From Gammaproteobacteria bacterium (lineage in GTDB: Bacteria; Pseudomonadota; Gammaproteobacteria; Pseudomonadales; UBA5518), in the NCBI GenBank assembly GCA_016718385.1, contig JADKDK010000002.1:992001-1056000 (forward strand): a stretch of DNA of 64,000 nucleotides. Direction: 5' to 3'. The position numbers were made by a program, and so were the translations under genes. The notes under the pieces were generated by a model that worked only from the letters and a program-made list of their open reading frames with translations, searched no databases and had not been told where the DNA came from. How positions within the stretch are numbered: position 1 is the stretch's first letter; every line of letters starts with the position of its first letter. Below are positions 26,293 to 35,326 of the stretch, piece by piece.

Positions 26293-28152
26293 TCAGTGCA
26301 TGTCGGCGTAGGGCGATTGCATCTCGAGATCGATCGCCTGCGCGTAGCCGGGCACGCGCAGCCGGCTGGCATCCCACTCCAGGTCCTCGCCGTGCAGCAC
26401 GCCGTGGTCGAACTGGTAGATCGGCGCGGCCTGGCCGCTGCTGGCGCGCGCGTCGTAGTCGGCGCTGCGCTCGCGCACGCGCTCGTTCAGCGCCGCGTGT
26501 TCGCGCATGCGCTCGCGCCCGAAACGTTTCTCCAGCATGCGCCCGGCGACGTGCGGCGCCAGCACCGTGCAGCTCGCGTTGTTGCCGCCGAAACCCTTGG
26601 CGTTGATGATCGCGACATCCAGCTCGCGCGCATCGCGCTGGCGGTGACGGCGCAGGATGTCGAGGTGAGTGCGGTGCACATCATCGGCGTCGCGCTCCGC
26701 GGTGAGGATGCCGGGCAGCAGCCCATGGGCCCAGGTGCCCAGCGTCATCACCAGCTGGTCGGCGGCGGCGGCGCCGATCGAATGCCCGAGATAGGCCTTC
26801 AGCGCGCACACCGGCCAGTCGCGGATGCCGAAAACGCGCGCGGTCTCGTCGAGGATGTGCGACTCGGTCACGCGGTTCTGCGGCGTGCCGGTGCCGTGCG
26901 CCTGCACGAAGGAGCGCCGGCGCAGGGATTCCTCGCCCACGATCGCGCGCGCCAGCGCGGCGGCGCGCGCCATGGTCAGGTAGTTGCCCACACCGGGCGA
27001 GGAGATCGACTTCTTGTAGCCGTCGGCGTTGACGAACACCTCCGCCACCGCGGCGTGGATGGTGGCACCCAGTTCCAGCGCCAGCTCCGCGTCCATCAGC
27101 ACCACGAATTGCGCCGATTCGGCGATCGTGAAGCCGCAGTTCTCGGCGAAGGGCCGGCAGGCGCGGGTGTGGTCCGGCGCCACGCCGGGCGCCAGGCCAT
27201 CGAGCGCGCGCAGCCCCTCGTCGGTGGCGAGCGCACCCATCGCGGCGTAGCCCTCGATCACTTCCGGCGTGATCGGCGCCTCGGCGTTGCCCACCATCGC
27301 CACGCGCGCACGCCCGGAGCGGATGTCCGCGACGCCGTGCGCGAGGTTGTACAGGAACGAGGCGCAGGCCCCCATGCTGGTGCCGGTGTTGCCCAGGCTG
27401 CCGAGGATGTAGGCGTTGATGAAGTCGGCCGGCATCTCGGCGAAGCCGAAGGGGCACTGCTTGGAGGTCACGCGCCTGCCCATCAGGCGCGAGGCCATCA
27501 TGCCGCCGTTGCCGTGCGCGTCGAGCTGGCTCATGCCGCTGCCGGCATAGACGCTGACCTGGTCGGGACGCACGCGCGCGCGGATGACATCCCAGTCGAT
27601 GCCGAGCGAGTGCAGCGCGTCGGAGGCGCCGTAGACCGTCATCTGCAGGCCGCGCGGGTGGCTGCGTGCCGGATAGAGCGCGCGCGGGTCGAAACCGCTC
27701 GGCAATTGCCCGGCGGCATTGACCTCGGAGCGCCGCGCCGCCGGCACCAGCACCTCGGTCGGCCCCTCGATCAGGACCTCGGCCGTGCGGCCCTGCGTGG
27801 CGAGCACCCGCCACCCCGGGGGCAGCGGATCGGGCAACTGCCCGATGCCGATGCTCACGCGCATGCCGCCCTCGGCCGGCGACCAGGTCATGCGCCGGTG
27901 CCAGGGAATGCCGTCGCTGTCGAAATGCTCCGCGCCGATGCGCCGCACCAGGGTGTTGGCGCGCATGTGCTCGCGCGCCGCGGCGCTGTCGCTGTCGGGA
28001 ACGTTCATCAACGCGCCCAGGCTGCGCCAGGTGGCGTCGGCCAGGGGCGCCGGCAGCGCATCGATCACGAGACGGCGGAAACCGTGGTGGGCCGAACTGC
28101 GGCCGGCGGGCGAGATGCCGCCGAATCCGGCGATGACGGGAAGCCTGGACAT
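26293..28152 (-). CDS. fabY: Beta-ketoacyl-ACP synthase, FabY-like
   Basis: 619 residues, longer than ordinary KAS enzymes and close to the 634-residue Pseudomonas FabY, whose start and unusual length it shares (MSRLPVIAGFGGISPAGRSS). The active site has Cys in TSMGACASFLYNL, His in QAHGTGTPQNR and the second His in YLGHSIGAAAADQ. FabY condenses acetyl-CoA with malonyl-ACP to start fatty acid synthesis in Pseudomonas, so an initiating role is plausible; elongation is the alternative. It diverges from the AraC-type regulator gene with 157 bases between them. Confidence 0.85.
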   Translation of the reverse strand: MSRLPVIAGFGGISPAGRSSAHHGFRRLVIDALPAPLADATWRSLGALMNVPDSDSAAAREHMRANTLVRRIGAEHFDSDGIPWHRRMTWSPAEGGMRVSIGIGQLPDPLPPGWRVLATQGRTAEVLIEGPTEVLVPAARRSEVNAAGQLPSGFDPRALYPARSHPRGLQMTVYGASDALHSLGIDWDVIRARVRPDQVSVYAGSGMSQLDAHGNGGMMASRLMGRRVTSKQCPFGFAEMPADFINAYILGSLGNTGTSMGACASFLYNLAHGVADIRSGRARVAMVGNAEAPITPEVIEGYAAMGALATDEGLRALDGLAPGVAPDHTRACRPFAENCGFTIAESAQFVVLMDAELALELGATIHAAVAEVFVNADGYKKSISSPGVGNYLTMARAAALARAIVGEESLRRRSFVQAHGTGTPQNRVTESHILDETARVFGIRDWPVCALKAYLGHSIGAAAADQLVMTLGTWAHGLLPGILTAERDADDVHRTHLDILRRHRQRDARELDVAIINAKGFGGNNASCTVLAPHVAGRMLEKRFGRERMREHAALNERVRERSADYDARASSGQAAPIYQFDHGVLHGEDLEWDASRLRVPGYAQAIDLEMQSPYADMH

Positions 28153-28309
28153 GGAGCGTGTTCCTTACTGCGGATGGCTGCGGCAGCCGAGGCGTGCGGC
28201 ACGCAACGGATCGATTCCAGTCTATGGCGAAGGCGGCGAGGCAGCTTGTAAATTCTGGTCATCGCCTTTAACTTTCCGGCCAGCCAATCCGGGAATTTTC
28301 CATCCGTCC

Positions 28310-29308
28310 ATGATCAGGGTCATCGTGCTCGCGATCGAAGGCGCACTGGCCTCCAGCCTGGTGCTGCCGATCGAAATGCTGCGCGCCGCCGCGCAGCACG
28401 CGCGCGCGCATTCGCGCCGGGCGCCGGGCCTCGAGGTCCGTGTCGCCGCCGAGCAGCGCGAGGTGCTCACCATGTCGGGGGTGATCGGCCTGCAGGCGGA
28501 TCTCGCGGCCGATGCCGTGCAGGAGGCCGAGCTGATCATCGTGCCCTCGCTGTGGCGCGCGCCGGCGGCAACCGTCGAGCGCCACCCGCGCATCGGGCGT
28601 GCCCTGCGCCGCGCTGCGCGCAGCGGCACGCGGCTGTGCAGCGTGGGCACGGGCAGCTATTTTCCGGCGGCCGCGGGACTGCTGGATGGCCGCCAGGCCA
28701 CCACGCACTGGTCCTTCTTCGAGGATTTCGCGCGGCGCTTCCCCGCCGTGCAGCTGCAGCGGCGCCACCTGATCACGCGCTCCGGGCCGTTCTATTGCGC
28801 GGCCAGCGTCAACTCGGCCGCCGACCTGACGCTGCACTTCATCGGGGAATTCTTCGGCGCGGCGGCCGCGCGCCAGGTCGAGAGCCAGTTCTCGCCGGAA
28901 ATCCGCCGGCCCTTCGGCGCGCAGGGCCTCGGGGAAGGCGATGCCGGCGCGCATCCCGACGAAGCGATCCGCATGGCGCAGGACTGGCTGCTCGCCAATC
29001 CCGGCGCAAAGCTGCGCGTGCCCGAGCTCGCGGCGCGCTGCGGTCTGGGCACCCGCACCTTCAACCGGCGCTTTCGTGCCGCCGTGGGCACCACGCCGCT
29101 CGCCTTCGTGCGCGCGGCCCGTCTCGAGCTCGCGCGCGACCTGCTGCGCCAGAGCAACCTCGGCATCGGCGAGATCGCCCACCGCTGCGGTTATGCCGAT
29201 CCGGGCCACTTCAGCCGCGCCTTCTCCGGCGCCACCGGCAGCAGCCCCCAGGAGTATCGCGCCCGCGCCCGCGGCAAGCTCTTCCTCGGCCAGCCGGGCT
29301 CGCCATGA
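28310..29308 (+). CDS. GlxA-family AraC-type transcription regulator
   Basis: 332 residues. An N-terminal DJ-1/PfpI-like domain (about 1-190; MIRVIVLAIEGALASSLVLP, LIIVPSLWRAP, CSVGTGSYFPAAAGLLDG) lacks an obvious catalytic Cys at the usual nucleophile elbow. A C-terminal AraC domain has two helix-turn-helices: LRVPELAARCGLGTRTFNRR and LGIGEIAHRCGYADPGHFSR. It is likely a ligand-sensing activator. The start at 28310 is where the domain begins; upstream in-frame codons are antisense to the ketosynthase gene. The thiolase gene follows on the same strand after 124 bases. Confidence 0.9.
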   Translation: MIRVIVLAIEGALASSLVLPIEMLRAAAQHARAHSRRAPGLEVRVAAEQREVLTMSGVIGLQADLAADAVQEAELIIVPSLWRAPAATVERHPRIGRALRRAARSGTRLCSVGTGSYFPAAAGLLDGRQATTHWSFFEDFARRFPAVQLQRRHLITRSGPFYCAASVNSAADLTLHFIGEFFGAAAARQVESQFSPEIRRPFGAQGLGEGDAGAHPDEAIRMAQDWLLANPGAKLRVPELAARCGLGTRTFNRRFRAAVGTTPLAFVRAARLELARDLLRQSNLGIGEIAHRCGYADPGHFSRAFSGATGSSPQEYRARARGKLFLGQPGSP

Positions 29309-29432
29309 CACGCATTTCGCCCGGCGAATGGCCATCATTCTTGTGTGCGCTCCGGCGATATGGCCAAATGCCGGCCCTGAATTTCCCGAACCCGACGCAA
29401 TCGCGCGAACGCGCGCTGACAGGAGAAAGGCG

Positions 29433-30614
29433 ATGGACGACTCGACGGTGGTGATCGCGGGCGCGGCGCGCACGGCGATGGGCGGCATGAACGGCGCGCT
29501 GGCCGGCGTGGCGGCAACGCAGCTCGGCGCCGAGGCGATTCGCGCGGCACTGGCGCGCAGCGGCATCGCGCCGGAGGCGGTAGACGAGGTCATCATGGGC
29601 TGCGTGCTGCCGGCCGGGCTGAAGCAGGCCCCGGCGCGCCAGGCGGCGCTCGGCGCCGGCATACCCAAGAGCACCGGCTGCACCACGATCAACAAGGTCT
29701 GCGGCTCCGGCATGCAGGCGGTGATGTACGCGCACGACCAGCTGAAGGCCGGCACCAACGCCATCATGGTCGCCGGCGGCATGGAGAGCATGAGCAACGC
29801 GCCGCACATGCTGCTCGGCGCGCGCCAGGGCATCCGCCTGGGTCATGCCGAGCTCAAGGACCACATGTTCCTCGACGGGCTCGAGGACGCCTACACCGCG
29901 CGCGCGATGGGCTCCTTCGCGCAGGAGACCGCGAACGAGCGCGGCATCACGCGCGAGCAGATGGACGCCTACGCGATCCAGTCGCTGACGCGCGCGCTGG
30001 CCGCGATCGAGCAGGGCCGCTTCAAGGACGAGATCGTGCCGGTCACGGTCAAGGGCCGCAAGGGCGACACCGTGGTCGACACCGACGAGCAGCCGCTCTC
30101 GGCCAGGCCCGACAAGATCCCGCAACTCAAGGCCGCCTTCGCCAAGGACGGCACGATCACCGCGGCGAATTCGAGCTCGATCTCCGACGGCGGCTCCGCA
30201 CTGGTGCTGACCACCGCGACCGAAGCGGCGAAGCGCGGCCTGCAACCGATGGCGCGCGTCGTGGCCCACAGCCGCCATTCGCACGAGCCCAACCTGTTCA
30301 CCACCGCGCCCGTGTTCGCGATCCGCAAGCTGCTCGCGAAGACCGGCTGGAGCGCGAGCGACGTGGATCTGCTCGAGATCAACGAGGCCTTCGCGATGGT
30401 GGCCATGATCGCGATCCACGACCTCGGCCTCGACCCGGCGAAAGTGAACGTGCACGGCGGCGCCTGCGCGCTGGGCCACCCGCTGGGCTCCAGCGGCAGC
30501 CGCATCATCGTCACCCTGCTGCACGCGCTGAAGCATTACGGCAAGAAGCGCGGCATCGCGAGCCTGTGCATCGGCGGCGGCGAGGCCACGGCGGTAGCGG
30601 TCGAGATGCTCTGA
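29433..30614 (+). CDS. Acetyl-CoA C-acetyltransferase (thiolase)
   Basis: 393 residues from an ATG with a strong ribosome site (AGGAGAAAGG). The acylated Cys90 is in GCTTINKVCGSGMQ, the His in NVHGGACALGHPLGSSG and the second Cys in ASLCIGGGEATAV. It is a type II (biosynthetic or short-chain) thiolase by this motif set. It precedes the steroid-dehydrogenase-like gene on the same strand; 182 bases with REP elements lie between them. Confidence 0.95.
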   Translation: MDDSTVVIAGAARTAMGGMNGALAGVAATQLGAEAIRAALARSGIAPEAVDEVIMGCVLPAGLKQAPARQAALGAGIPKSTGCTTINKVCGSGMQAVMYAHDQLKAGTNAIMVAGGMESMSNAPHMLLGARQGIRLGHAELKDHMFLDGLEDAYTARAMGSFAQETANERGITREQMDAYAIQSLTRALAAIEQGRFKDEIVPVTVKGRKGDTVVDTDEQPLSARPDKIPQLKAAFAKDGTITAANSSSISDGGSALVLTTATEAAKRGLQPMARVVAHSRHSHEPNLFTTAPVFAIRKLLAKTGWSASDVDLLEINEAFAMVAMIAIHDLGLDPAKVNVHGGACALGHPLGSSGSRIIVTLLHALKHYGKKRGIASLCIGGGEATAVAVEML

Positions 30615-30623
30615 GCTCTCTTT

Positions 30624-30649
30624 GTGGGTCGGGCTCGTGGGTCGGGCTC
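30624..30649 (+). repeat. Two tandem truncated REP heads
   Basis: GTGGGTCGGGCTC occurs twice back to back, 13 bases each, directly before a full element at 30650. Each copy keeps the GTGG head and left arm and lacks the right arm. Confidence 0.7.
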
Positions 30650-30770
30650 GTAGGTCGGGCTTCAGCCCGACAAGGCTTCGGCCCACCTGTGGGACCCACC
30701 CGATAGGGGTCGCCATTCATGGCGACATGAGTATCCGGGCAGGCACAAGTCGGCATGAATGCCGACCCAC
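30650..30770. repeat. REP cluster: three hairpins downstream of the thiolase gene
   Basis: 30650-30671 is GTAG plus GTCGGGCTTCAGCCCGAC. 30709-30726 is GTCGCCATTCATGGCGAC. 30749-30770, on the minus strand, is GTGG plus GTCGGCATTCATGCCGAC. The last two face each other across 22 bases, a spacer that recurs at 43499-43520. The cluster fills the 182-base gap and could end or stabilise thiolase mRNA. Confidence 0.85.
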
Positions 30771-30796
30771 GGGAACAACCGCGGGATGAAACGACG

Positions 30797-32512
30797 ATGA
30801 CGGCAGGCGGCAACTGGGATCACGCGGTGGACGTGCTGGTGGTGGGCTCGGGCAACGGCGGCATGACCGCCGCGCTCTGCGCCCACGAGATGGGCGCGGG
30901 CGAGGTGCTGCTGATCGAGAAGCACGACAAGTACGGCGGCAGCAGCGCGGTCTCGGGCGGCGGCGTCTGGGTGCCGGGCAACCGCTACGCGCGCGCCGCC
31001 GGCGCCGAGGACTCGCGCGAGGACGCGCTGCGCTACCTCGAGGCCACGGTGCCGGCGGAATCGGTGCCGCGCGAGATGCTGGAGACCTACGTCGACAACG
31101 CCCCGCGCATGATCGACTTCCTGCACGAGCGCACGCGCGTGCGCTACGTCACGCTGCCGCAGTACCCGGACTACTACTCGATGCTGCCGGGTGCGCGCAC
31201 CGGGCACCGCTCGATGGAGCCCGAGCCGCTCATGAAGTCCGAGCTCGGCGACGAGGCCGCGAACCTCGTCGACACGCACCACATGATGTGGATGTTCAAC
31301 CGCTTCGCGATCACGCAGGCCGAGGCGCACGACTTCACCGCGCAGCTGCCGGGCTGGTGGAAGCGCGCCGCGATGCTGGTGATCCGCTCGGTGCTCGACC
31401 TGCCGTGGCTGCTGAAGTGGGGGCGCTCGCGGCGCATCTGCACCGGCTGCGCGGGTATCGCGCGCCTGCGGCTCTCGATGATGGACCGCAACATCCCGCT
31501 GTGGCTGCGCACGCAGCTCGTCGAGCTGCTCACCGATGCCGAGGGCCGCGTCACGGGCGCGGTGATCGAGCGCGAAGGCAAGCGCCTGCGCGTGCAGGCA
31601 CGCAAGGGCGTGGTGCTCGCGGCCGGCGGCTTCGAGCACAACCAGCAGATGCGCGAGCAGTACCTGCCCAAGCCCACCGAGGCGCGCTGGAGCGGCGGCA
31701 TCCGCACCAACACGGGCGATGCGATCCGCGAGGGCATGCGCCTCGGCGCGGCGACGCGCCTGATGGGCGATGCGTGGTGGTGCACCACGATCACGGTGCC
31801 CGGCGAGCCATCGCCACGACTCAGCATCATGGAAAAATCCTATCCGGGATCGTGCGTCGTGAATGCCGCCGGCAAGCGCTTCACCAACGAATCGCAAAAC
31901 TACATGGCCTACCAGAAGGCACTGTTCGCGACGCACAGCAGCGAAAATCCCTGCGTGCCGAGCTATCACGTCTTCGACGCGCGCTTTCGCCGCAGCTACA
32001 TCGTCGGACCGCTGTACAACAGCCGCATGCGCCCGGACTGGGCGGTTCCGCAGCGCTGGTTCGAGGCCGGCTTCGTGCACAAGGCCGACACCATTGCCGA
32101 ACTCGCGCGCAAGGCCGGCATCGACCCGGCCGGGCTGGAGGAGACGATCCGGCGCATGAACGAGTTCGCCCGCAGCGGCAAGGACCTCGACTTCCAGCGC
32201 GGCGACGCCGACTACGACCGCTACTACGGCGATCCACGCGTCGCGCCGAACCCCTGCCTGGCGCCGATCGACGAGGCGCCCTTCTACGCGATGCCCATCG
32301 ACCCGGGCGATTTCGGCACGCAGGGCGGCCTGGTCACGAATACCAGCGCGCAGGTGCTGCGCGAGGACGGCTCCGCGATCGCGGGGCTCTACGCCGTGGG
32401 CAACTGCAGCGCCCCGGTGCTGCCGACATATCCGGGTCCGGGCTCCACGCTTGGCCCCGCGATGACCTTCGCCTACCAGGCCGCCAAGCACATCACGGGC
32501 TACCGCGCGTAG
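30797..32512 (+). CDS. FAD-dependent dehydrogenase, 3-ketosteroid-Delta1-dehydrogenase-like
   Basis: 571 residues from the ATG at 30797; an in-frame ATG at 30755 lies inside a REP hairpin and is less likely. VDVLVVGSGNGGMTAALCAH is the FAD dinucleotide fold, and IEKHDKYGGSSAVSGGGVWV is the KstD/fumarate reductase signature. The C-terminal LPTYPGPGSTLGPAMTFAYQ carries the Tyr and Gly that in KstD hold the 3-keto group. Steroid 1,2-desaturation is the best family guess; other 3-keto or flavin substrates are possible. The TAG stop is supplied by a REP head. Confidence 0.82.
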   Translation: MTAGGNWDHAVDVLVVGSGNGGMTAALCAHEMGAGEVLLIEKHDKYGGSSAVSGGGVWVPGNRYARAAGAEDSREDALRYLEATVPAESVPREMLETYVDNAPRMIDFLHERTRVRYVTLPQYPDYYSMLPGARTGHRSMEPEPLMKSELGDEAANLVDTHHMMWMFNRFAITQAEAHDFTAQLPGWWKRAAMLVIRSVLDLPWLLKWGRSRRICTGCAGIARLRLSMMDRNIPLWLRTQLVELLTDAEGRVTGAVIEREGKRLRVQARKGVVLAAGGFEHNQQMREQYLPKPTEARWSGGIRTNTGDAIREGMRLGAATRLMGDAWWCTTITVPGEPSPRLSIMEKSYPGSCVVNAAGKRFTNESQNYMAYQKALFATHSSENPCVPSYHVFDARFRRSYIVGPLYNSRMRPDWAVPQRWFEAGFVHKADTIAELARKAGIDPAGLEETIRRMNEFARSGKDLDFQRGDADYDRYYGDPRVAPNPCLAPIDEAPFYAMPIDPGDFGTQGGLVTNTSAQVLREDGSAIAGLYAVGNCSAPVLPTYPGPGSTLGPAMTFAYQAAKHITGYRA

Positions 32513-32601
32513 GTCGGCATTCGTGCCGACTGGTGCCTGCGGGGATGCGGCGGGTTCAGCGTTGCCGAACCCTTGTCGTGTAGGTCGGCATTCATGCCGA
32601 C
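32509..32601 (+). repeat. REP pair between the flavoprotein and AEC transporter genes
   Basis: 32509-32530 is GTAG plus GTCGGCATTCGTGCCGAC, and its TAG is the upstream gene's stop codon. 32580-32601 is GTAG plus GTCGGCATTCATGCCGAC. Between them lies a decayed copy of the conserved spacer (GGTGCCTGCGGGGATGC) and a separate hairpin, GGGTTC / GAACCC (32552-32572). Confidence 0.85.
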
Positions 32602-32617
32602 AGGTACCGTTGCGGCG

Positions 32618-33556
32618 ATGAGCGTGCTCATCCACCAAGTCACGCTCTCCGCGCCGCTGTTCCTGCTGGTGCTGGCGGGCTTCGGCCTGATCCGCATCGG
32701 GAGCTGGGACGATGCGATCGGCGACGCGCTGGGGCGCTTCGTGTTCGCCGCCGCGCTGCCGGCCATGCTGTTCCGCCTGATGAGCGGCCTGTCGACACTG
32801 CCGCCGGTGGACGCGCGCCTGCTGATCGCCTTCTTCGGCAGTTGCCTCGTGGTGTTCGCGCTCGGGCGTCTCGTCGCGTGGAAGCTGTTCGCACTCGACG
32901 GCGTGTCGCAGTCGGTGTTCGCGCTCGGCGGGGTGTTCTCGAACAACGTCATGCTGGGACTGCCGTTTGCGCGCGTGCTGCTGGGCGAGGCCGCTGTGCC
33001 CGCGGTCGCGCTGGTGCTGGTGTTCAACTCGCTGATCCTGTGGACGCTGGTCACGGTGAGCGTGGAATGGGCGCGCCACGGCGAGTTCTCCGCGCGCGGC
33101 TTCGGCGCCACGCTGAAGAGCGTGCTGACGAACCCGGTGGTGGTCGCGATCCTCTCCGGCACCGTGTTCGGGCTGAGCGGCGTCGCGCTGCCCGCCGTCC
33201 TCGACACCACGCTCGACATGATCGCCGGGATGGCCGCGCCGCTCGCGCTGATCGCGCTCGGCATGGGCATCTCGCGCTACCGCGTGCGCGAGGGCTTGCC
33301 ACTGGCGAGCGCGATCATCGTGATCAAGCTGCTGGTGCAGCCGCTGGTGGTGTGGGCGATCGCGCGCGCGATCGGGCTGCCGCCGCTGGAAACGCAGGTC
33401 GTGGTGCTGCTCGCCTCGATCGCGGTCGGCGTGAACGTCTACCTGATGGCCTCGCAGTTCCAGGTGCTGCAGGGCGCGGTGGCGGCGAGCATCGTGCTGT
33501 CCACGCTCGCCTCGTCGATCACCACGCCGCTGCTGCTGGCGCTGTTGTCGCCATGA
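32618..33556 (+). CDS. AEC-family (auxin efflux carrier-like) transporter
   Basis: 312 residues with about ten membrane helices: LSAPLFLLVLAGFGLIRIGS, the central break GGVFSNNVMLGLPFARVLLG and AAPLALIALGMGISRYRVRE are typical AEC/BASS-fold motifs. These carriers move organic acids or similar solutes; the substrate is unknown. Start choice: ATG at 32618 rather than 32594, which lies in the REP hairpin. The last codons and the TGA stop are inside a reverse REP element. Confidence 0.87.
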   Translation: MSVLIHQVTLSAPLFLLVLAGFGLIRIGSWDDAIGDALGRFVFAAALPAMLFRLMSGLSTLPPVDARLLIAFFGSCLVVFALGRLVAWKLFALDGVSQSVFALGGVFSNNVMLGLPFARVLLGEAAVPAVALVLVFNSLILWTLVTVSVEWARHGEFSARGFGATLKSVLTNPVVVAILSGTVFGLSGVALPAVLDTTLDMIAGMAAPLALIALGMGISRYRVREGLPLASAIIVIKLLVQPLVVWAIARAIGLPPLETQVVVLLASIAVGVNVYLMASQFQVLQGAVAASIVLSTLASSITTPLLLALLSP

Positions 33557-33652
33557 ATGGCGACCTGAACGGGGGTGCGGTAGCGCCGGCCCCCGTGGGT
33601 CCGGATTCATCCGGACACATGCCCCCGTAGGTCCGGATTCATCCTGAGCTAC
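33547..33652. repeat. REP cluster between AEC transporter and phosphatase genes
   Basis: 33547-33568 (minus) has stem GTCGCCATTCATGGCGAC with an altered head and contains the transporter's TGA stop. 33595-33616 is GTGG plus GTCCGGATTCATCCGGAC, a fourth stem variant. 33627-33648 repeats that variant with a decayed right arm. The cluster lies between convergent genes and may serve as a two-way terminator. Confidence 0.85.
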
Positions 33653-33656
33653 TGGG

Positions 33657-35270
33657 CTAGCGCGTGATCGTGAACTCGTCGAGCACCTGTCCGTGCTCGT
33701 CGACGAAGCGCGAGCGCAGCGTGCTCTTGCCGGCATCGAGCACCACCGAGCCCTTCAGCGCCAGCCCGTGCGGGCGGTGGCCCGGCGCCTCGCCGCCGAA
33801 CGCGCGGTGCGCCGGGTGCGCCAGCCAGGATTCGTCGCTGCACATCATGCGCTGCCCGGGACGGCAGGGCTTGGCGGTATCGGCCTTGCCCGCGCTGCCC
33901 GCCACCGTGTAGACGACGCGGTCGTCGGCGCCGCTCGCGGGATTCAGCTGCGCGTAGGGCGTCTCGCCCTGCCCCAGCGCGGGCTTGCCCGCGGCATCGA
34001 GCGCCGCGTGTTGTGCGGCATCGAAGGTGTCGGCCATGCCGAAATGCCCGTGCAGGTACCACGAACGCTCGTAGGAGTGGGCGTGACCGCTGTAGACCGC
34101 GTCCACGCCGTGCGCCTGGAACACCGGCCCGAAGGTCTCGCGCATGTCGATCTCGGCCTGCTCCACGTCCGAGTCGTGGTTCATGCCTTTCGAGTAGGGC
34201 GGGTGGTGGAACACCACCACGGTCCAGTCCCGCTGGTTCGCGGAAAGGTCGTCGACCAGCCATGCGCGCATCGCGGCGCGCTGCGCCGGGTCGCGATTGG
34301 AGATCTGCGAATCCAGGCTGACCACGTGCACGTTGCCGTGGTCGAAGGAGTAGTACTGCTCGGTACCGCTGGGCACGCCGCCCATCTCGCCGGCCGCGGG
34401 CAGCGCGAAGATGTTCAGGTACGGAAAGCCCTCCGCATCCGGCCCGTCCCCGTCGCTGTCGTAGCTCCGCGGATCGGACGACTCGCTGCTGCCACCGAGC
34501 GGCATCGGCACGGGTCCCTTGTCGCAGCCGGGCACGGGAAACAGCGTGCATACATCCACGTTCGTGACGCCCATCTCATGGTTGCCGATCGTGGGCCAGG
34601 TCGACACGCGGTGCAGCAAGGCACCGTAGACATCGAAGAAGGCGCCCTGCCACTGCGCGTCGGTGCCGGCGAGATAGGCGTTGTCCCCGAGCAGCAGCAA
34701 CAGGTCGAGCGGCTCGTCGCCGGCCTGCTCGCGGTTGTACTTCAGGTATCCCTCCATCACCGCGCGCGCCTCGCCGCGATGGCTGGCCCGCCCCATGAAT
34801 TCCTCGGTCTCGGTTCCCGAATCGCCGAGGATCCAGATATGCGTGTTGCCGTCGGCGGGCACCTGTCCCGCGCGCGGCGCGGTGCGGAACCACTGCCCCG
34901 CGGGCGCGCTGCCGGCGCCGCCGAGCGAGTAGTAGTACACGGTATCCGGTTGCAGCGCGTTCAGCACCGCCTGGCGGTGACCGGCGTCCTCGCTGGCGCT
35001 CACGCGGATATCGAGCCGTTCCATCGCGGTGCCGGCGCAGATCACGTCGGCTTCGCCGTGCCAGCGCACGATCGCGCCGGTGGCCGAGACCTGCTGCAGG
35101 AACAGTCGACTGGCGGGCGTCTCGGCACCGGTGCAGGCCGGGGCGGGCGCTGTGCGCTGCGCGGCGCAGGCGCCAAGCAGCGGGAGCGCGATAACTAACA
35201 GGGCGCGGCTCCACCCGCGGATTCCCGGGCACGCATTCCGGCGGTCTTTGCTCACTAGCTTTCTCCTCAT
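33657..35270 (-). CDS. Purple acid phosphatase-like metallophosphoesterase lipoprotein
   Basis: 537 residues with a lipoprotein signal (SRALLVIALPLLGAC, Cys near 35). An N-terminal fibronectin-like domain (LFLQQVSATGAIVRWHGEAD ... TVYYYSLGGAG) precedes a calcineurin-type domain with all metal motifs: ILGDSG, LLGDNAY, TIGNHEMG, VVFHHPPYS and YSGHAHSYER. It should hydrolyse phosphoesters in the periplasm or at the outer membrane. Domain order matches plant-type purple acid phosphatases. It stands alone in its orientation, convergent with the transporter. Confidence 0.9.
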   Translation of the reverse strand: MRRKLVSKDRRNACPGIRGWSRALLVIALPLLGACAAQRTAPAPACTGAETPASRLFLQQVSATGAIVRWHGEADVICAGTAMERLDIRVSASEDAGHRQAVLNALQPDTVYYYSLGGAGSAPAGQWFRTAPRAGQVPADGNTHIWILGDSGTETEEFMGRASHRGEARAVMEGYLKYNREQAGDEPLDLLLLLGDNAYLAGTDAQWQGAFFDVYGALLHRVSTWPTIGNHEMGVTNVDVCTLFPVPGCDKGPVPMPLGGSSESSDPRSYDSDGDGPDAEGFPYLNIFALPAAGEMGGVPSGTEQYYSFDHGNVHVVSLDSQISNRDPAQRAAMRAWLVDDLSANQRDWTVVVFHHPPYSKGMNHDSDVEQAEIDMRETFGPVFQAHGVDAVYSGHAHSYERSWYLHGHFGMADTFDAAQHAALDAAGKPALGQGETPYAQLNPASGADDRVVYTVAGSAGKADTAKPCRPGQRMMCSDESWLAHPAHRAFGGEAPGHRPHGLALKGSVVLDAGKSTLRSRFVDEHGQVLDEFTITR

Positions 35271-35326
35271 AGGCTCAGCGCACGTTCTAGATGCAGCAGG
35301 CTCCGATCAGCGGACTCAGGGTGCGG

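Noticed and set aside
30612..30770. CRISPR array
   Set aside because: Repeats are palindromic, differ in stem sequence, change orientation and lack uniform unique spacers; they fit REP/BIME elements.
30662..33736. A 1024-codon minus-strand frame across the flavoprotein and AEC genes
   Set aside because: It runs through REP hairpins and two well-supported plus-strand genes, and its sequence is Arg/His/Gln-rich without motifs.
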